This document shows, one piece after another, positions 10,981-22,399 of a stretch of DNA of 64,000 nucleotides. The DNA is from Candidula unifasciata. Lineage: Eukaryota; Mollusca; Gastropoda; Stylommatophora; Geomitridae. The stretch's first letter is position 1; every line of letters starts with the position of its first letter. The notes beneath the pieces are model-generated. The model made no database searches. It was not told the origin of the DNA and saw only the letters and a program-made list of their open reading frames with translations. Where the stretch lies: assembly GCA_905116865.2 (NCBI GenBank), contig CAJHNH020002569.1, positions 530,854-594,853 on the forward strand. The letters run 5' to 3'. The position numbers and the translations under genes were made by a program.

Positions 10981-11182
10981 AGGGTGTTGCAGAACCAAAC
11001 CCAGCACTTTTAGTCTGTTTGGGATTTTAATGAACAATTTTACGTTCGATAGTTTGCCATTGCGCATTGTACGGTCGGTTTTCGATACTCAGGGCGGTAG
11101 GTTGCTAAATCGTCTGCAGATGGGATTGATTCCGGCATTACGAAGCGCGTTCGCAACGCCTTAGCCACATAGGCCGACTATA
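10972..11182 (-). mobile_element. tRNA-derived SINE family D, copy 1
   Basis: In reverse, a tRNA-like head (GGCTAAGGCGTTGCGAACGC) precedes GGAATCAATCCCATCTGC. The body has a GGCAAACTATCGAACG box and ends GGTTCTGCAACACCCTGTAAA. A complete relative is at 49774-50020. Confidence 0.75.
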
Positions 11183-11249
11183 TATCCCCAGTGGTAATCA
11201 AAATAGGGACCCACCGTGTATTAAAAGGATTTTCATCAATTTCAGAGGG

Positions 11250-11430
11250 CACCTATCTGAAAGGCGAGGAACCAACAGTATACAAATGAGTCAGATCGGT
11301 AAAATGGATGTGACTGCAGAATTCATGTTCTGGAGTAAGACTTAGATCAAGAAGTGGACGAAAATCCAGCACTTCCCACCCGAGTTTATAGCCAGTAAAC
11401 GCGAAGATGGAGACAAAGTTTTGACAGAGG
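11250..11430 (+). mobile_element. Dispersed element family H, copy 1
   Basis: Matches family H in order: CTGAAAGGCGAGGAACCAAC, GATCGGTAAAATGGATGTG, TTCTGGAGTAAGACT, AGAAGTGGACG and AGTAAACGCGAAGA. The usual GAA tail is not expanded here. Confidence 0.7.
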
Positions 11431-11434
11431 GAAT

Positions 11435-11690
11435 AAAAGTCATTTGGTATCCCGAAATATATTAACCACGCAAACGGGTACTGTGGCAGTGCTTAAATAC
11501 ACGGTGAGATACTGAATCAGAAATATTAAGAAACAATATAAAACCGAACAAAAAGTATTTCGGCAAGCTTCACAATATAACAAACACAAATAAAGCGTGA
11601 ACGTTGCGGCTATTGTCAGTACATACATTAATCAAACAATTCCACACAAATACACAAAATCGCTTAGCTTTGTATCTCGAAGCAGCCAGG
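11435..11690. other. Unassigned interval
   Basis: No recognisable feature. Confidence 0.35.
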
Positions 11691-11767
11691 TCGATCTGCT
11701 GTATTTTAAAATTAAACGCAGTATAGCACTTTTGGAAATGAGATGTCTGAGAATGAGGACGTTCAAC
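11691..11767 (+). pseudogene. Tiny LINE RT fragment
   Basis: Reads ALLEMRCLRM, similar to the EMRCLR block at 2040-2080 (reverse) and 47390. Very short, so tentative. Confidence 0.4.
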
Positions 11768-11860
11768 CGCACTAGGACATCACACCGAGAGAAAAACACC
11801 CGGTGACACAAAATGCCACCATTCGGATGAGGATCACCTGAGAACAGTTCACAGAAACCC
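11768..11860 (-). mobile_element. Dispersed element family F, partial
   Basis: Contains AGGACATCACACCGAGAG, CACCCGGTGACACAAAATGC and ATGAGGATCACC, as in the other family F copies in reverse orientation. Confidence 0.7.
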
Positions 11861-11999
11861 CGTCCAACCCTTATGTTTGATTATATTAGGACAGGAGTGA
11901 CCAGCAGAGAGAAATTCAGGAATCAGGTCGCAAATCCAAATTAAATACAAATTCAAATGATTTGTTCACTTACAGAAAATGCCTTCTGACGCTATTCCA

Positions 12000-12160
12000 T
12001 ACAAGACCTACACTGAAAGATGGTAAGGGCCTAGAACATGAGGTAGGCCAATAACAACATAGAAAGATAACGTCAGTAAAACTTGACAACAGAATGATGT
12101 GTCTATGTTTGAGGCAGCCAAAACAGCAAGAAGCAAAACCTGATATCTCCCTTAAAATGT
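12000..12160 (+). pseudogene. LINE tail family K, copy 2
   Basis: Decayed copy of the R.RPR.RWKDNIRETLQQ tail: AGGCCAATAACAAC, GAAAGATAACGTCAG, TATGTTTGAGGCAGCC and CTTGATATCTCCC-type sequence. Purine-rich sequence leading into a GAA array follows. Confidence 0.6.
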
Positions 12161-12207
12161 GAAGCAGAAAAAATAAAAATAAAAATAAGGAAAGCAAGAA
12201 AGTAAAT

Positions 12208-12230
12208 AATAATAATAATAATAATAATAA

Positions 12231-12261
<31 letters not shown>

Positions 12262-12485
12262 AAGAAGAAGAAGAAGAAGAAAAAGAAGAAAGGAGGAGAA
12301 GACGATGACGACGATAACGACCAGAAAAAAGAGGAGAAGGAGGAGGAGAAAATGAAGAAGGAGGAGCAGAAGAAGGAGGAGAATGAGAAGAAGAAGAATA
12401 ATAAAAAAGAAGAAGAAGAAGAAGAAGAAGAAGAAGAAGAAGAAGAAGAAGAAGAAGAAGAAGAAGAAGAAGAAGAAGAAGAAAA
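12208..12485 (+). repeat. (AAT)n then (GAA)n array
   Basis: AAT repeats at 12208-12231 pass into GAA repeats (12231-12290), an imperfect purine tract, and a purer GAA run (12408-12483). Its position after a family K LINE end suggests that it grew from that element's 3' tail. Low-complexity frames here are not genes. Confidence 0.9.
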
Positions 12486-12489
12486 CAAG

Positions 12490-13120
12490 GAAGAGAGTAA
12501 GTAGTAGTCCTATTTCTGACTCGCATTTTTCTTTACCTCGACACCCTAAAATACAAGAAAATCAATAGATGATGGAGTGACTGGATTTTGTTGCACGCCC
12601 TAAAATCTCACTACTGATTCCATACACTAAGATGGAACTAGTTCTCTTAAGTTTCCCTTAAACAGGAAGTAATGGAGTCACTAATGGACACATTTCAATA
12701 GGACAAAGACGCTCCCTAAATCGCATCCAGACATATTTAACACAGTTACAATTTACCGCTGACGCATATCCACATCTTAGACGGGCTTGGGTACTTAAAT
12801 GTATGTGCATTTTAAGCGTTATTTTCAAGGTTCATTTTGGAACTTTGTTGCCAAACTACGTGTGCTGTGTAAGCCCTATTTATTTGGTTTGTTTCGCGAA
12901 TTGGTTGCTTCATTGCATGCACATTTTAAGTGGTATTTCTGTGGTTCATTTCGAGACTTAGTTGCTTAATTGCACGTGCATTTTAAGCATATTTTTACTG
13001 TTCATCTCAGAGTCTTGTCTGTTTCTTTGATGTACACTTATTTTTTATTACACCACTATTTATCTAACAAACGTTTTCACGGAAGCACGCTATTGCATTG
13101 TCATTGTGAGCATGTTTATA
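12490..13120. other. Unassigned interval with weak internal repetition
   Basis: CATTTTAAGC, GGTTCATTT and ATGCACATTTTAAG-like phrases recur about every 90-100 bp between 12805 and 13010, suggesting a decayed tandem repeat. Confidence 0.4.
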
Positions 13121-13124
13121 CATT

Positions 13125-13320
13125 AGATCAGTAGCTGGCAACCTTCCTAATGCTACGACACTTAAATAAAGTTCCCTCATGATGTTACGACCCCAAAGAC
13201 AATTATTTTCTTTCATAACTTCCAGAAATCTGTGTTATCTGATGGTCTTAGACGTCCCCTGTGAAAGTGTCGTTCAACCCAAAAAAGGGTCGTACAGGCA
13301 GGTTGAGAACCTCTGCTTTA
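13125..13320 (+). mobile_element. hAT MITE, decayed
   Basis: The left end CAGTAGCTGGCAACCTT and right end AGGTTGAGAACCTCTGC are imperfect inverted repeats. The interior keeps TACGACCCCAAAG and AAAAAAGGGTCGTACAGGC. It belongs with the fragment at 10893. I could not confirm a target duplication. Confidence 0.75.
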
Positions 13321-13494
13321 TATTGTCATCCTTTTTACTGTTTTTATTGCGCATTTTCATCTGTAGATAAATTATTTTTTTTTTTCAGCGCCACTTCCCG
13401 AACCCAAAACGTTTTTACCTAGTAAAAATAACGGTTTATTAAAATGCACCGGTAGACGCTTGCCTGCTTTCTTTACTTAGTAAAACGGCTTTAA

Positions 13495-13940
13495 AATATA
13501 CTTTATACAACCTCCAGAATATACTTTGCTCTCTAGGCTGTCTATAAAATATACTTTACTCTCTAAGTTACCTTTGAAATATACTTTGCTCTTTCGGCTA
13601 TGTCCAAAATATACTTTACTTTTCAGTCTTACTCAGAAATATACTCTTCTCTGTAGGCTTTCTCAGAAATATACTTTACTTTCTGGGCTTTCTCAGCAAT
13701 ATACTTTACTCTTTAGGCTTTCTTAGAAATATACTGAACTCTCTAGGCTGTCTCATAAAAATTCTTTTTTTTTCTCTCCAGGCTTTTGCAGAGGTATAGT
13801 TTACTTTCTAGGTTGTCTCAGAAATATACTTTACTCCTTGGCTTGTTTCATAAATATTCTTTACTCCCTAGACTTTCTCAGAGATATGCTTTAATTTCTA
13901 AGCTGTCCACTTAGGAATTTTTTTTTCCATTCCATCCACG
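13495..13940 (+). repeat. 30-bp minisatellite
   Basis: About 14 diverged units of roughly 30 bp built on AATATACTTTACTCT, TAGGCT and TCTCAGA. A short + frame from 13526 to 13726 stays open because the unit is divisible by three. It decays beyond 13740. Confidence 0.9.
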
Positions 13941-14159
13941 AGATATTCTTTACTTCCCATGTCGTCCGCACAAGAGACCTCTCATTTCAGTGTTGTCAGT
14001 TTTCCGTCTTTCCAGACGATAGCGTCATACAGAGCTAGCTATAAGGAGATGGTCAGTCAAGGCCAGTGTTGTTTGTCCGAGTTTCTTTAGCCTAAGCCAT
14101 CATCATCATCATCAACACCCTGTTGTGTAATCGTCACATTAGGTCTAGCCGTCCATCCT

Positions 14160-14415
14160 GTTATGTCTTCTTCTTCTTCTTCTTCTTCTTCTTCTTCTTC
14201 GTTCATCGGCTGTAAGCTGAGTCGGAAAGTCCTGACTGAGCGTCCATTTGGACTTTGGCTTTGTGCCAGGGCCTGAGTTTTGAGTGTACGTACGTTTTTA
14301 CTGGCAGATGCACTCCGTATTCGAATGAAGTCCACAGTTAGTCGACTGCTACTACCTGATTGTTGGAGAGGCAGCCCCCCCCCCCCCCCCACCCTCCACA
14401 GACAGTTGGGTCCTG
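14160..14415 (-). mobile_element. Dispersed element family H, copy 2, with GAA tail
   Basis: The (CTT)n at 14165-14199 is the reversed GAA tail. Next come the reversed H body blocks GGCTGTAAGCTGAG, GTGCCAGGGCCTGAGTTTT and GGCAGATGCACTCC. A C run (14374-14390) and GGGTCCTGGAACCCACACGG, the conserved head, follow. Confidence 0.8.
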
Positions 14416-14554
14416 GAACCCACACGGAGAACATTGTTATATCATTCGCAATATTCTCGGTATCATGGGAGGAATCCAATCCAAACGCCAATGGTCTCTC
14501 TCAGCAACTTCATCTCAGGGTTTCCCTCGGATGCCCCTGTTTCTTTAGCCCGCC

Positions 14555-14722
14555 TGTTCCCTTTTCTAATTGTGATTCCACAAGAAGAAATACGGACATC
14601 CTAAAAGATCTGAACATCACGGAAGACTGGCTAAAAAACAACATCTTGACTCAGAAACTAAAATATTTTGGCCATATCATGATGCTAAGACAGAGAGGCA
14701 GGGGTCAACAAACACGAAGATA
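14555..14722 (+). pseudogene. LINE RT C-terminal relic
   Basis: Reads DILKDLNITEDWLKNNI, then QKLKYFGHIMM, a version of the LGI..WL...I..RKL.YFGH.MR block seen after RT in CR1/RTE-like LINEs. It stops at 14722. Confidence 0.7.
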
Positions 14723-14729
14723 GGCACAT

Positions 14730-14935
14730 GATAATAGAGATATCTTGGGTAGGGAAATGCACGAGATCTGGCCAGAGACTGAGTTTCTTTCAGACAGGTT
14801 ATGACGAGAGCGATGTTCTGCAAAGGATCTCCTACATGATGTTGATGTTGATAGTTCTCTGTCCTTTCTCCTCATGATGTGCCCAGTTGTTTGCCATCTT
14901 CTGTGACGTATAATTGACGATACAAGCAAAAGCAG
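14730..14935 (-). pseudogene. Possible LINE tail relic
   Basis: The reverse frame has RRWQTTGHIMRRKDREL, similar to the RR..W.GH..R.D block of LINEs. Weak and short. Confidence 0.35.
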
Positions 14936-14974
14936 TTCTCCAAATATTTCGCATATTTCTTCACTTGTCTATAG

Positions 14975-15170
14975 CACAAGTAGAGGTCGTAGAGCAAGAG
15001 GTAGACCAAGAACAAGATGGAAGGATAACATCAGAGAAGCTCTACTACAGCACGATGTGCCTATGGTCGAGGCGGCTAGAAGAGCCAGAAACAGAACCTT
15101 ATATCTCCCTCGACACCCACAGCGGTAAAAGAGGAAGTGAAGAAGAAGTCTATAGCACAAAGTCCGGACA
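14975..15170 (+). pseudogene. LINE tail family K, copy 3
   Basis: The DNA matches the 16505-16705 copy closely: AGACCAAGAACAAGATGG, GATAACATCAGAGAA, CGATGTGCCTATGGTCGAGG, then CACAGCGGTAAAAGAGGAAG and GAAGAAG. The frame carries shifts. Confidence 0.8.
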
Positions 15171-16155
15171 GTATTACTGACACCATGTGTTGCCCAAGCT
15201 ACCTTATCCCGTCCTCGGCTTGGCGTGTTTATGCTAAAGGGAAAACTTAACCAATGCATTTAAAACAAACCTTGCTGCAGACGCCCCTGGATAAGGGTAG
15301 CAGTGCTCCGTCTCTCTGCCTGTCGCAGCTTCTCTTCTAGACCAGCTGCCAACCAAGACTAACGGCCTGGTCTACCCTGTCATACGATTCCCTTTTCATC
15401 AATCCTAAAATTATATTCTGCACTTCCTATACCCTCTCCCAAATATACTTCACTTTCAAGATACGACCTTCGAGTAACAAACAGAGGACACAAAACAAAA
15501 CACTGGGGGGAAAACACCAGTGAAAACAAGAATGTGGAAACAAACAACGTACCAGCCTTGAGCAGCTCAACATATCTCCGACAATACAAAACTCCTGGGG
15601 TTTTATTCTGGCAGACACAATCTTCTTTGTTGGCTGTTATTCTAACCCTGTCAGGTGAGACGAAAGTCGGCCAGCCATGAAGATACAACAGGGTCTTACT
15701 GTCACTACATGACGGAACTGCAGACATTCTTACCTATGTACTATTTGTGTTGTGTTGGATTATGGGGTGGGGTTATAGTGCTTGAACATGTAAAGATGAT
15801 CTCCATGAAAAATGCCCCCTCTTGGGTGTGAAACTGTACATCTGTGGATCTTTGCATATACTAGATGAGCTTCGTGAGATAAAACTCGAGGTTTATTTAA
15901 TTGAAATGCTTCATGTGGAGGTATTTTTTAATGTGATAAAGGAGGTTTAGATTACAGAGATACCAGTCTTAGGAGGAAGAAATGCAACCTGAAAAACTAA
16001 AATCATGGCAGGGCAAACCAGGTAGTTAGCCCTCGTTAGCAGCTGGTCAAAGAGGGCATCTCCGGCAGGCAGACCAACAGAGCACGCTTTAATGATCAGG
16101 CACCATGCTTTGATCCAAAATATTAGTGTTACCTTTTCTTAAGCTTAAAGAAGGT
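15171..16155. other. Unassigned interval
   Basis: No recognisable gene. Two overlapping reverse frames (15380-15727) show no domain I can name. Confidence 0.35.

Positions 16156-16159
<4 letters not shown>

Positions 16160-16214
<55 letters not shown>
16160..16214. repeat. (GA)n microsatellite
   Basis: Perfect GA dinucleotide array of about 27 units. Confidence 0.98.
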
Positions 16215-16216
<2 letters not shown>

Positions 16217-16311
16217 ATGCATGAGGAATACATTATCTCTACAATATTGCCCAGGCTTTGTGCTATAAAAGAGAAGGACACTCGCCATCGCCATTAGCAT
16301 TAGTCGTTCCC

Positions 16312-16475
16312 ATGTAGAATGCAATTTTTCGTTATTTGAAGCCCCACCGTGGCTTTTGTCGGGGGCCCTGAAAATGGATGGGGCATACATATGGCCTAGC
16401 TATAGATACCATGCTCATCCGCATGGTGACACTTTGTGTCACTGGGTGTTTTTCGCTTGTGTGATGTCCCACTTA
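16312..16475 (+). mobile_element. Dispersed element family F, copy 2
   Basis: Starts ATGCAATTTTTCG, then AAGCCCCACCGTGGCTTTTG, GGGGGCCCTGAA, CATCCGCATGGTGACAC, TTTGTGTCACTGGGTGTTT and GTGTGATGTCCCA. Family F copies often begin CCCCACC and end GGTGGGG. Confidence 0.8.
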
Positions 16476-16504
16476 GAGAGAATGCCTTGTGACACCATAC
16501 CATA

Positions 16505-16705
16505 CAAAGCAAACATGGAAAGAGAAGAAGGACGTAGAGCACGAAGTAGACCAAGAACAAGATGGAAGGATAACATCAGAGAAACTCTACAACAGTACGA
16601 TGTGCCTATGGTCGAGGCGGTCAGAAGAGCTAGAAACAAAACCTTATAACTCCCTCGACGCCTACAGCGGTAAAAGAGGAAGTGAAGAAGAAGAAGAAGA
16701 TGTCC
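16505..16705 (+). pseudogene. LINE tail family K, best copy, with GAA tail
   Basis: Reads EEGRRARSRPRTRWKDNI, then RETLQQYDVPMVEAVRRARN and a stop. A short 3' region has CAGCGGTAAAAGAGGAAGTG and a (GAA)5-6 tail. The frame and tail together define the 3' terminus of a LINE family with five copies in the window. The rest of the ORF is absent. Confidence 0.85.
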
Positions 16706-16712
16706 TGGTGGG

Positions 16713-16714
<2 letters not shown>

Positions 16715-16761
<47 letters not shown>

Positions 16762-16776
16762 AAGAGAGAGAGAGAG
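16715..16776. repeat. (GA)n microsatellite
   Basis: GA array with two GAAA interruptions, a few bases after the GAA-tailed LINE end. Confidence 0.97.
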
Positions 16777-16864
16777 CCATAGGCAGTGATTCCTTATGCA
16801 TCTTTATTTCATTTATTGTCCTGATGTGCGGTTATGTGTCACATAGGGCTGACAGTCTGCTTCT

Positions 16865-17300
16865 CCGTTGCGTTCTGTCCATGCAGTCCCTTCGATATCA
16901 TGAATGGAATCCAGTCCAGCAACCTTGTCCTCTTTTATCAACGTTCGTTTAAGGGTTTTTTTTGGGCCTCCTCACTTCCTCCGTCTCTTGATTTTCCATT
17001 TCAGTGCCTGTTTGGTTATTTTCTGCTTGTTTCTTCTCAAGATGTGTCCAATGAAGCGACATTTTTGTCTTTTAACTTATTTCCAGACGTTGCCCTGAAA
17101 TTTCTCTTATTTTTCTACACTTCCTAATGCATGCCATTTTGTTTTGAATATTTTCTTCAAGCATATGTTTTAGAATGCATTCAACTTTCGTTCCATGTCT
17201 TTAACCGTTCTCCATCTTTTACTGACATATGTTAAAACTGAAGTACCTTTAGAAGTGTCAAGACAGTTTGATTTAACAAATATACAGTTTAGAGCTTTAT
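16865..17300 (-). pseudogene. LINE RT connection-to-tail relic
   Basis: The reverse strand gives VLTYVSKRWRTVKDMERKL, which echoes the LLYG.ETW block after RT. It then gives CLKKIFKTKWH, KCRFIGHILRRNKQKITKQA and WKIKRRRK, matching the ..R.L..IGH.LRR....I..QAL.W...G.R..GRP LINE tail. A few shifts and stops are present. It is longer than most tails here, about 140 residue positions. Confidence 0.75.
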
Positions 17301-17309
17301 ATTATGTGC

Positions 17310-17680
17310 AGGCTTTTAAGTGCTGCAAATGCCTTGACAGTACGTGTCATAATTTCTGCCCCTTGTTGCCACTTCTTGTTGTTATTTTTCTTCTCAAAGC
17401 CCCTGGATTTGGACCTGTGCACACTGCAAGTCCGGATCAAGATGCGATCTCCTGAATAGTCGTCGCCTTGCAGTAAACACTTCCTTAACACACGCAGTTT
17501 TACCTCCTGCATACTTCAAGCAAGATGACTCCTCAAGTAGTCAGCCCTCAACTCACGCTAACTCCTTATAATGGTCCATTTTGTCATTGTTGGTAAGTTT
17601 CTCATTATTTAGAAATGAGGACAGTTACAAAACATAAATTATGTGTGTAAGTCATATTTCCATGGCTTGATACGATTCTG
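17310..17680. other. Unassigned interval
   Basis: No feature recognised between two oppositely oriented LINE relics. Confidence 0.35.
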
Positions 17681-17682
17681 GT

Positions 17683-19640
17683 ACTCGCGGCATGGATACA
17701 TTTATGGAAAGCTTTTGACAAGGTTTGGAAGGAGGGGCTTTTAAAGAAAAAGAGAAACTATGAAGTAAATGGAAGAATGTACAATTGGATTAAAGCATAT
17801 CTACATAACAGAAGAGCCAGGGTACAGGTAGATGGTTTCAAAAATAAAAAAGTTCTACTGCGAAATGGCAGGTGGTGTCCTGTCGCCCACACTTTTCCTC
17901 TTATTCATCAACGACCTGGTTGTTGAAATACCAAATGGAATCAAAATGGCAATGTATGCCGACGACCTGGTACTGTGGTGCACCAATGAACATGCAACGA
18001 TAGCCACAAGAACACTACAGCGGGCTACATATACACTTGAGGCATGGGCGAATAGATGGTGTGTCAGCATCAACACAGACAAATGTAGCACCACACTCTT
18101 CACTCTCTCCCCAAAGCAAAAAGCGGGCATCATCAAAATAAACGGAATACCCCTAAGAGATGATAAAGAGCCCACGTACCTCGGAGTCACATTTAATGAC
18201 AGGTTGACATGGAGAAAACATATCAACAAGGCAGCGATCAAAGCCAGGAGGAAGATAGCCATACTAAGAAAACTAAGGGGAACCTCATGGGGAGCCAGTG
18301 GGAAAATAGTAAAGTATACAAGCAGAACATACAACCACACTTGGAATATGGGTCAACTGCATGGTGTTCAGCATCTAGTACCACATTAAAGGAGTTGGAC
18401 AAAGTGCAAAATCAAGCACTTATAGTCATCACAGGAGGGATGAAATCAACCCCCATATTAGAAATGGAGAAAGCTGGGAAAACACAGGCACTGAGAGAAC
18501 GCAGAGATACAAAGTTGCAAATACAAGCTGAAAAGTTCCTCAGTATGCCAGATCACCCCATGAAAAATAGATTTCAGAACCTAGCATTGGGACGGTTAAA
18601 AAGAAACAACTTTATACATCAAGCAAAAAGAATATGTAGACAAACTGCAGACCTTCCAGAAATTGGTATATAATATAACAGTATTCCAGAACAAACCCCA
18701 TGGAGAGAGAAATGCAAACTAACAGTACAAATCCAGACAAATGTGAAAGGAATATTTGACAAGATAGAACAAGATAGTGTGCAACGCAGAATGGCCACCC
18801 TCAGTTATATTGATGAAGAATACCCACAAGAACAATGGGTCAGAGTCTATACAGATGGGTCCGCAGAAAGTGCAGTTAGAAATGGTGGGGCTGGAGTTTA
18901 CATAGAATTCCCAGATGGTACTAGGGATAAGTCCAGCGTACCAACCGAAAGTACTGCCATAACTATGATGCAGAAACTCAGGCAATCAAGATAGCAACAG
19001 AGAAACTGCTAAATACCTATCTTGGCTCACAGTATGTGGCAATGCTGACAGATGCAAAATCAGTACTTGAAGCACTCCAGTCTAGGAAACTACCAGAATT
19101 GCAAACACTGCTGACACAACTCAGCCTTCAGCGAAGAGTTGTAATGCAGTGGATACCATCACATTGTGGAGTGCCTGAAAATGAGAAAGCCGATCAACTG
19201 GCAGGAGAAAGTGCGACAAATTGCAGCCGGATGTACCAGTCACATACCGCCAAAAGAAAAGAATCATTAAATCAATCAGGAAACCATCAGCCCCAGCACA
19301 AGACGACTATTTTATTATGGACAGATCAGAACAAGTCATTATCCTCCGCCTCAGAACAGGGCACAACCTATTACGTAACCACATGTACACAAAATTCAAG
19401 ATAGACATATCAGCCATGTGCACATGTGGAAAGGTGCCCCAGAAGAAGAGCATGTACTCCAGGACTGCACCGAATTTGACACATTAAGGCAAACCTTTTG
19501 GCCAGAAAGAACAACAGTGGAACGTAAACTCTATGGACCACTGAATGAATTAACAACAACAGTAAAATTTATACAAGAGACAAAATTGCTGATATAGACA
19601 ACTTATTTCAGGCGAACGAAAGAAGAAGAAGAAGAAGAGA
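17683..19640 (+). pseudogene. Non-LTR retrotransposon: RT, RNase H, Cys motif, GAA tail
   Basis: The longest element here, truncated at its 5' end inside the RT. It starts at LWKAFDKVWKEGLL (RT motif A; Asp of KAFD). After a frame change comes GVLSPTLFLLFINDLV (motif B area), then MAMYADDLVLWC with the YADD catalytic box near 17955-17975, and PTYLGVTFNDRLTWRKHI. A shift near 18300 moves to HLEYGSTAWCSAS. A stop at 18670 precedes an RNase H domain: WVRVYTDGSAES, a second shift, then MLTDAKSVLEAL and QWIPSHCGVPENEKADQLAG. The end has ILRLRTGHNLLRNHM and CTCGK, the C-terminal zinc-binding segment. The 3' end carries (GAA)5-6. RT followed by RNase H points to the I or Jockey-like group; the clade is uncertain. 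Confidence 0.9.
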
Positions 19641-19644
19641 TGTG

Positions 19645-20820
19645 TGGAAGTTCGAATGGATGATATCGATTATTAATTAAAATTAATGCGTAAACAAATC
19701 GAGTACACGATACCAAGGCAAACGTGCAGTTTGGCTGAAGCGTGCCAAATGAGGAAAGCATGAAATTATGAGCCAGGATATAAAGTGCACGAGCAGAAGA
19801 AGAAGAGGTTATTTAAGCTTTGAGCGAACAAGAAAGCTCGGTCTTGTGTTTTATCCCACGAAAGCTTAGTCTTATGGTCCTCGGAATGCCTGAGCTGAAC
19901 GTATGCTGAGATCTACCGAATGTAATCAATCTGCCGGTCTGATTCACTAGAAAACCTGGCTATTGCTCCATGACAATTTGAATTGTAGTAAAGATCGCCT
20001 GTTGAGCTGTGTGGTTTGTGAATGCAACTTTGGTAGTGTTGAAGTGTAAGTGTGAGATGTGCTGACCGTGGAAACCATGTCCAGATAACAATAGTAGGTA
20101 GAATGTATCGTACAATAGTTATTACTCTAGACAACAAACCTTTGGCGCACTGAACGAAAAAACATCTTTGGAGTAATAAACAAAGTTATTATCAGCTGTT
20201 CAGTGTTTTCTCAACGTTTATTCGTGTTCAAGCTTGCTGTGTTGAAGATTATGTCAGTGTGCCTGAGCAGGCTGCATGATTAGAGCCCAGAGAGTCATTG
20301 CACTCCTCCTTGAATCAAACTTTCAACACACAGTAATAACTCCCCACAAAGCCAATCTCTGCTTGTCGTTACATACAAACTCTTCACTAATCCTTCAAAC
20401 TTTGAACACAATACGAATCACCCCAAGAGTCAAACCAGCTCTCAACAGGAAACTTTTCTCAAGCCCAAACTCTCAACACACAACTTTGTAATCCCCCAAC
20501 ACCCACACTTTTTTCTTTCCTTTTTCTCCCCTCCTAATCACATAAAGAAAACTCCAACTCTATAATGCGTTTCAAAAGTTGTGATCTCCCACTTTAAGAA
20601 ATATCTCATAAACTCCTGTACTGAACAACACGAATTTTCACATTACTTAATTTTTTTTTTTTTTTAACATATGCACCGGTGCTGCTGTTTAATTAAAGCG
20701 GCGCAGATCTTTGATCTTTGTTTGACTAATAATTTGTTTACTTCTGAAAGTTAGAATATACAGTAGTTGACAAAGGCCTGGAGATTGTTTGGAAATCAGG
20801 TCCCATGTGCAGCCATGCAG
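19645..20820. other. Unassigned interval
   Basis: No gene recognised. A short GAAGAAG run is at 19796-19806, and a region with repeated CTCTCAACA/TTTCAACACA phrases lies at 20310-20480. Confidence 0.35.
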
Positions 20821-20825
20821 TAAGT

Positions 20826-21010
20826 AAATATTACCCCACCAGGACATCACACAGAGCGATAAGCACCCGGTGACACAAAGTGCCACCATGAAGATGAGGA
20901 TCACCCGTGAAGAGGTCCCGGAAACCGCGTTCAGCCGTCAGGTCAAATTACGGCCCCGGTCAAAAGTCGGAGTGCGGCTTCAACATAACGAAAAATTGCA
21001 TTCCACAAGG
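20826..21010 (-). mobile_element. Dispersed element family F, copy 3
   Basis: Reverse orientation: ACCCCACCAGGACATCACAC, GTGACACAAAGTGCCACCAT, GATGAGGATCACC, CCCGGAAACCGCGTTCAG and AAAATTGCATTCCAC. The far end has lost its CCCCACC complement. Confidence 0.8.
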
Positions 21011-21720
21011 GGGACGACATACAATGGAAAATTGTATTTAACTTTTGGGAGGTCAATGCTGGAGATGATAACACGAGAGTGGAACGCCTATAAAACACAT
21101 GCAATCTGAAGTTTGAAAAGTTCCCGTTACTCATAAACTGTAAGCATGCTGACTGCATTTAAATCCGTGTTTTCTTTTCTTTCTTGTTTTTCAAAATACC
21201 ACAAATAAGGCTACACATTTGTTTACATTTTATAATTTAAAGTTCGCTGCTTTAATAATATCCTACCCCAAACAGGGGAAATCCAGAGGTCACTAGACAG
21301 TCTAATATTTCATGGGGTGGTAGATAGACTGTATGCAGTCGTGGGACTTAGGCTGCATGCATTCGTGGGGCCTAGGCTGCTCTCTCTCGTGGGACGTAGG
21401 TGGGTTGGGGCTGGGGCCAGTTCTAGATGTTCTGGGGTCGTTAAAAGCATCAGAAAGCGGGGAAACTCATTCTTACCACCTTCTAAAATGTTGGACTGTC
21501 ATGTGACGTCATCTGCGGGTAGCATATTAATAAAGCACCAAAAGTTCTCTCAAGGACATAATCAATCATTAACCAATTCCATGCACAATTTCAACAACTT
21601 ACACCGAACGGTTTCTGGTTACAGATTTGTGACGTTTGGTACAATTTCTTGAATGGGCTATACTCATTTACCCATACTTTTTACTTAAACTCATGCTGCA
21701 CTCACTGTTCAGTGTCCTTC
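21011..21720. other. Unassigned interval
   Basis: Short imperfect GTGGGACTTAGGCTGCATGC-type repeats at about 21315-21405. Otherwise no feature is recognised. Confidence 0.35.
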
Positions 21721-21724
21721 GTAT

Positions 21725-22315
21725 GTACCTGTGTGTTGATCTTTCTCATGTATAGTCTACATTGTATGTTAAGTGATTTCCGTTTGTGTCTGTTGATCTT
21801 TCTAATCTATAATTTACATAATATGTTAATGTTTTTCCGTATGTGTCTGTCTGTTGCTTTTAAATCTGTTGTCTACATTGTGTGTATTGTTCTCCGAATG
21901 TGTCCGCCTGTTGATCTTTCTAATCTATTATCTACATTGTCTGTTTTTGTTCTCCTTATGCTTTTTTATCTTTCTAATCTGTAATCTACATATTATGTTT
22001 ATTGATCTCGGTATGTGTCTGTCTGTTGATCTTTCTAATCTATAATCTACATTGTATGTTCATTGTTCTCCATATGTGTCTGTCTATTGATCTTTCTAAT
22101 CTGTAATCTACATTTTATATTTATTAATCTCTGTATGTGTCTATCTGTTGATCTTTCTAATCTATGATCTACATTGTATGTTCATTGTTCTCAGTGTGCG
22201 TGTGTCTGTTGATCTTTCGGATCTGTCATCTACATGTTATGTTTATTGATCTCCGTATTTGCCTATCTGTTGATCTTTCTCATCTGTAATCTACAAATTA
22301 GGTTTAATGTCGTGT
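21725..22315 (+). repeat. 61-bp minisatellite
   Basis: About nine to ten diverged units of roughly 60 bp: GTGTCTGTTGATCTTTCTAA, then TCTATAATCTACATTGTATG and TTCATTGTTCTCCGTA. Units show substitutions but a steady period. Confidence 0.9.
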
Positions 22316-22399
22316 ATTTACTCTAGGTGTAAAGTTTCTTTTAAGTCTTTGGACCTGTGGGCATATTTTATTGCAGTCGACCTACATATTTATAGATAA

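Noticed and set aside
11970..12526. Serine-, leucine- and lysine-rich frames
   Set aside because: Produced by the AAT/GAA array; the only nonrepetitive parts are LINE tail remnants.
15380..15727. Reverse-strand 115-residue frame as a small gene
   Set aside because: No domain, no repeated conservation and no nearby signals, and length alone is not convincing here.
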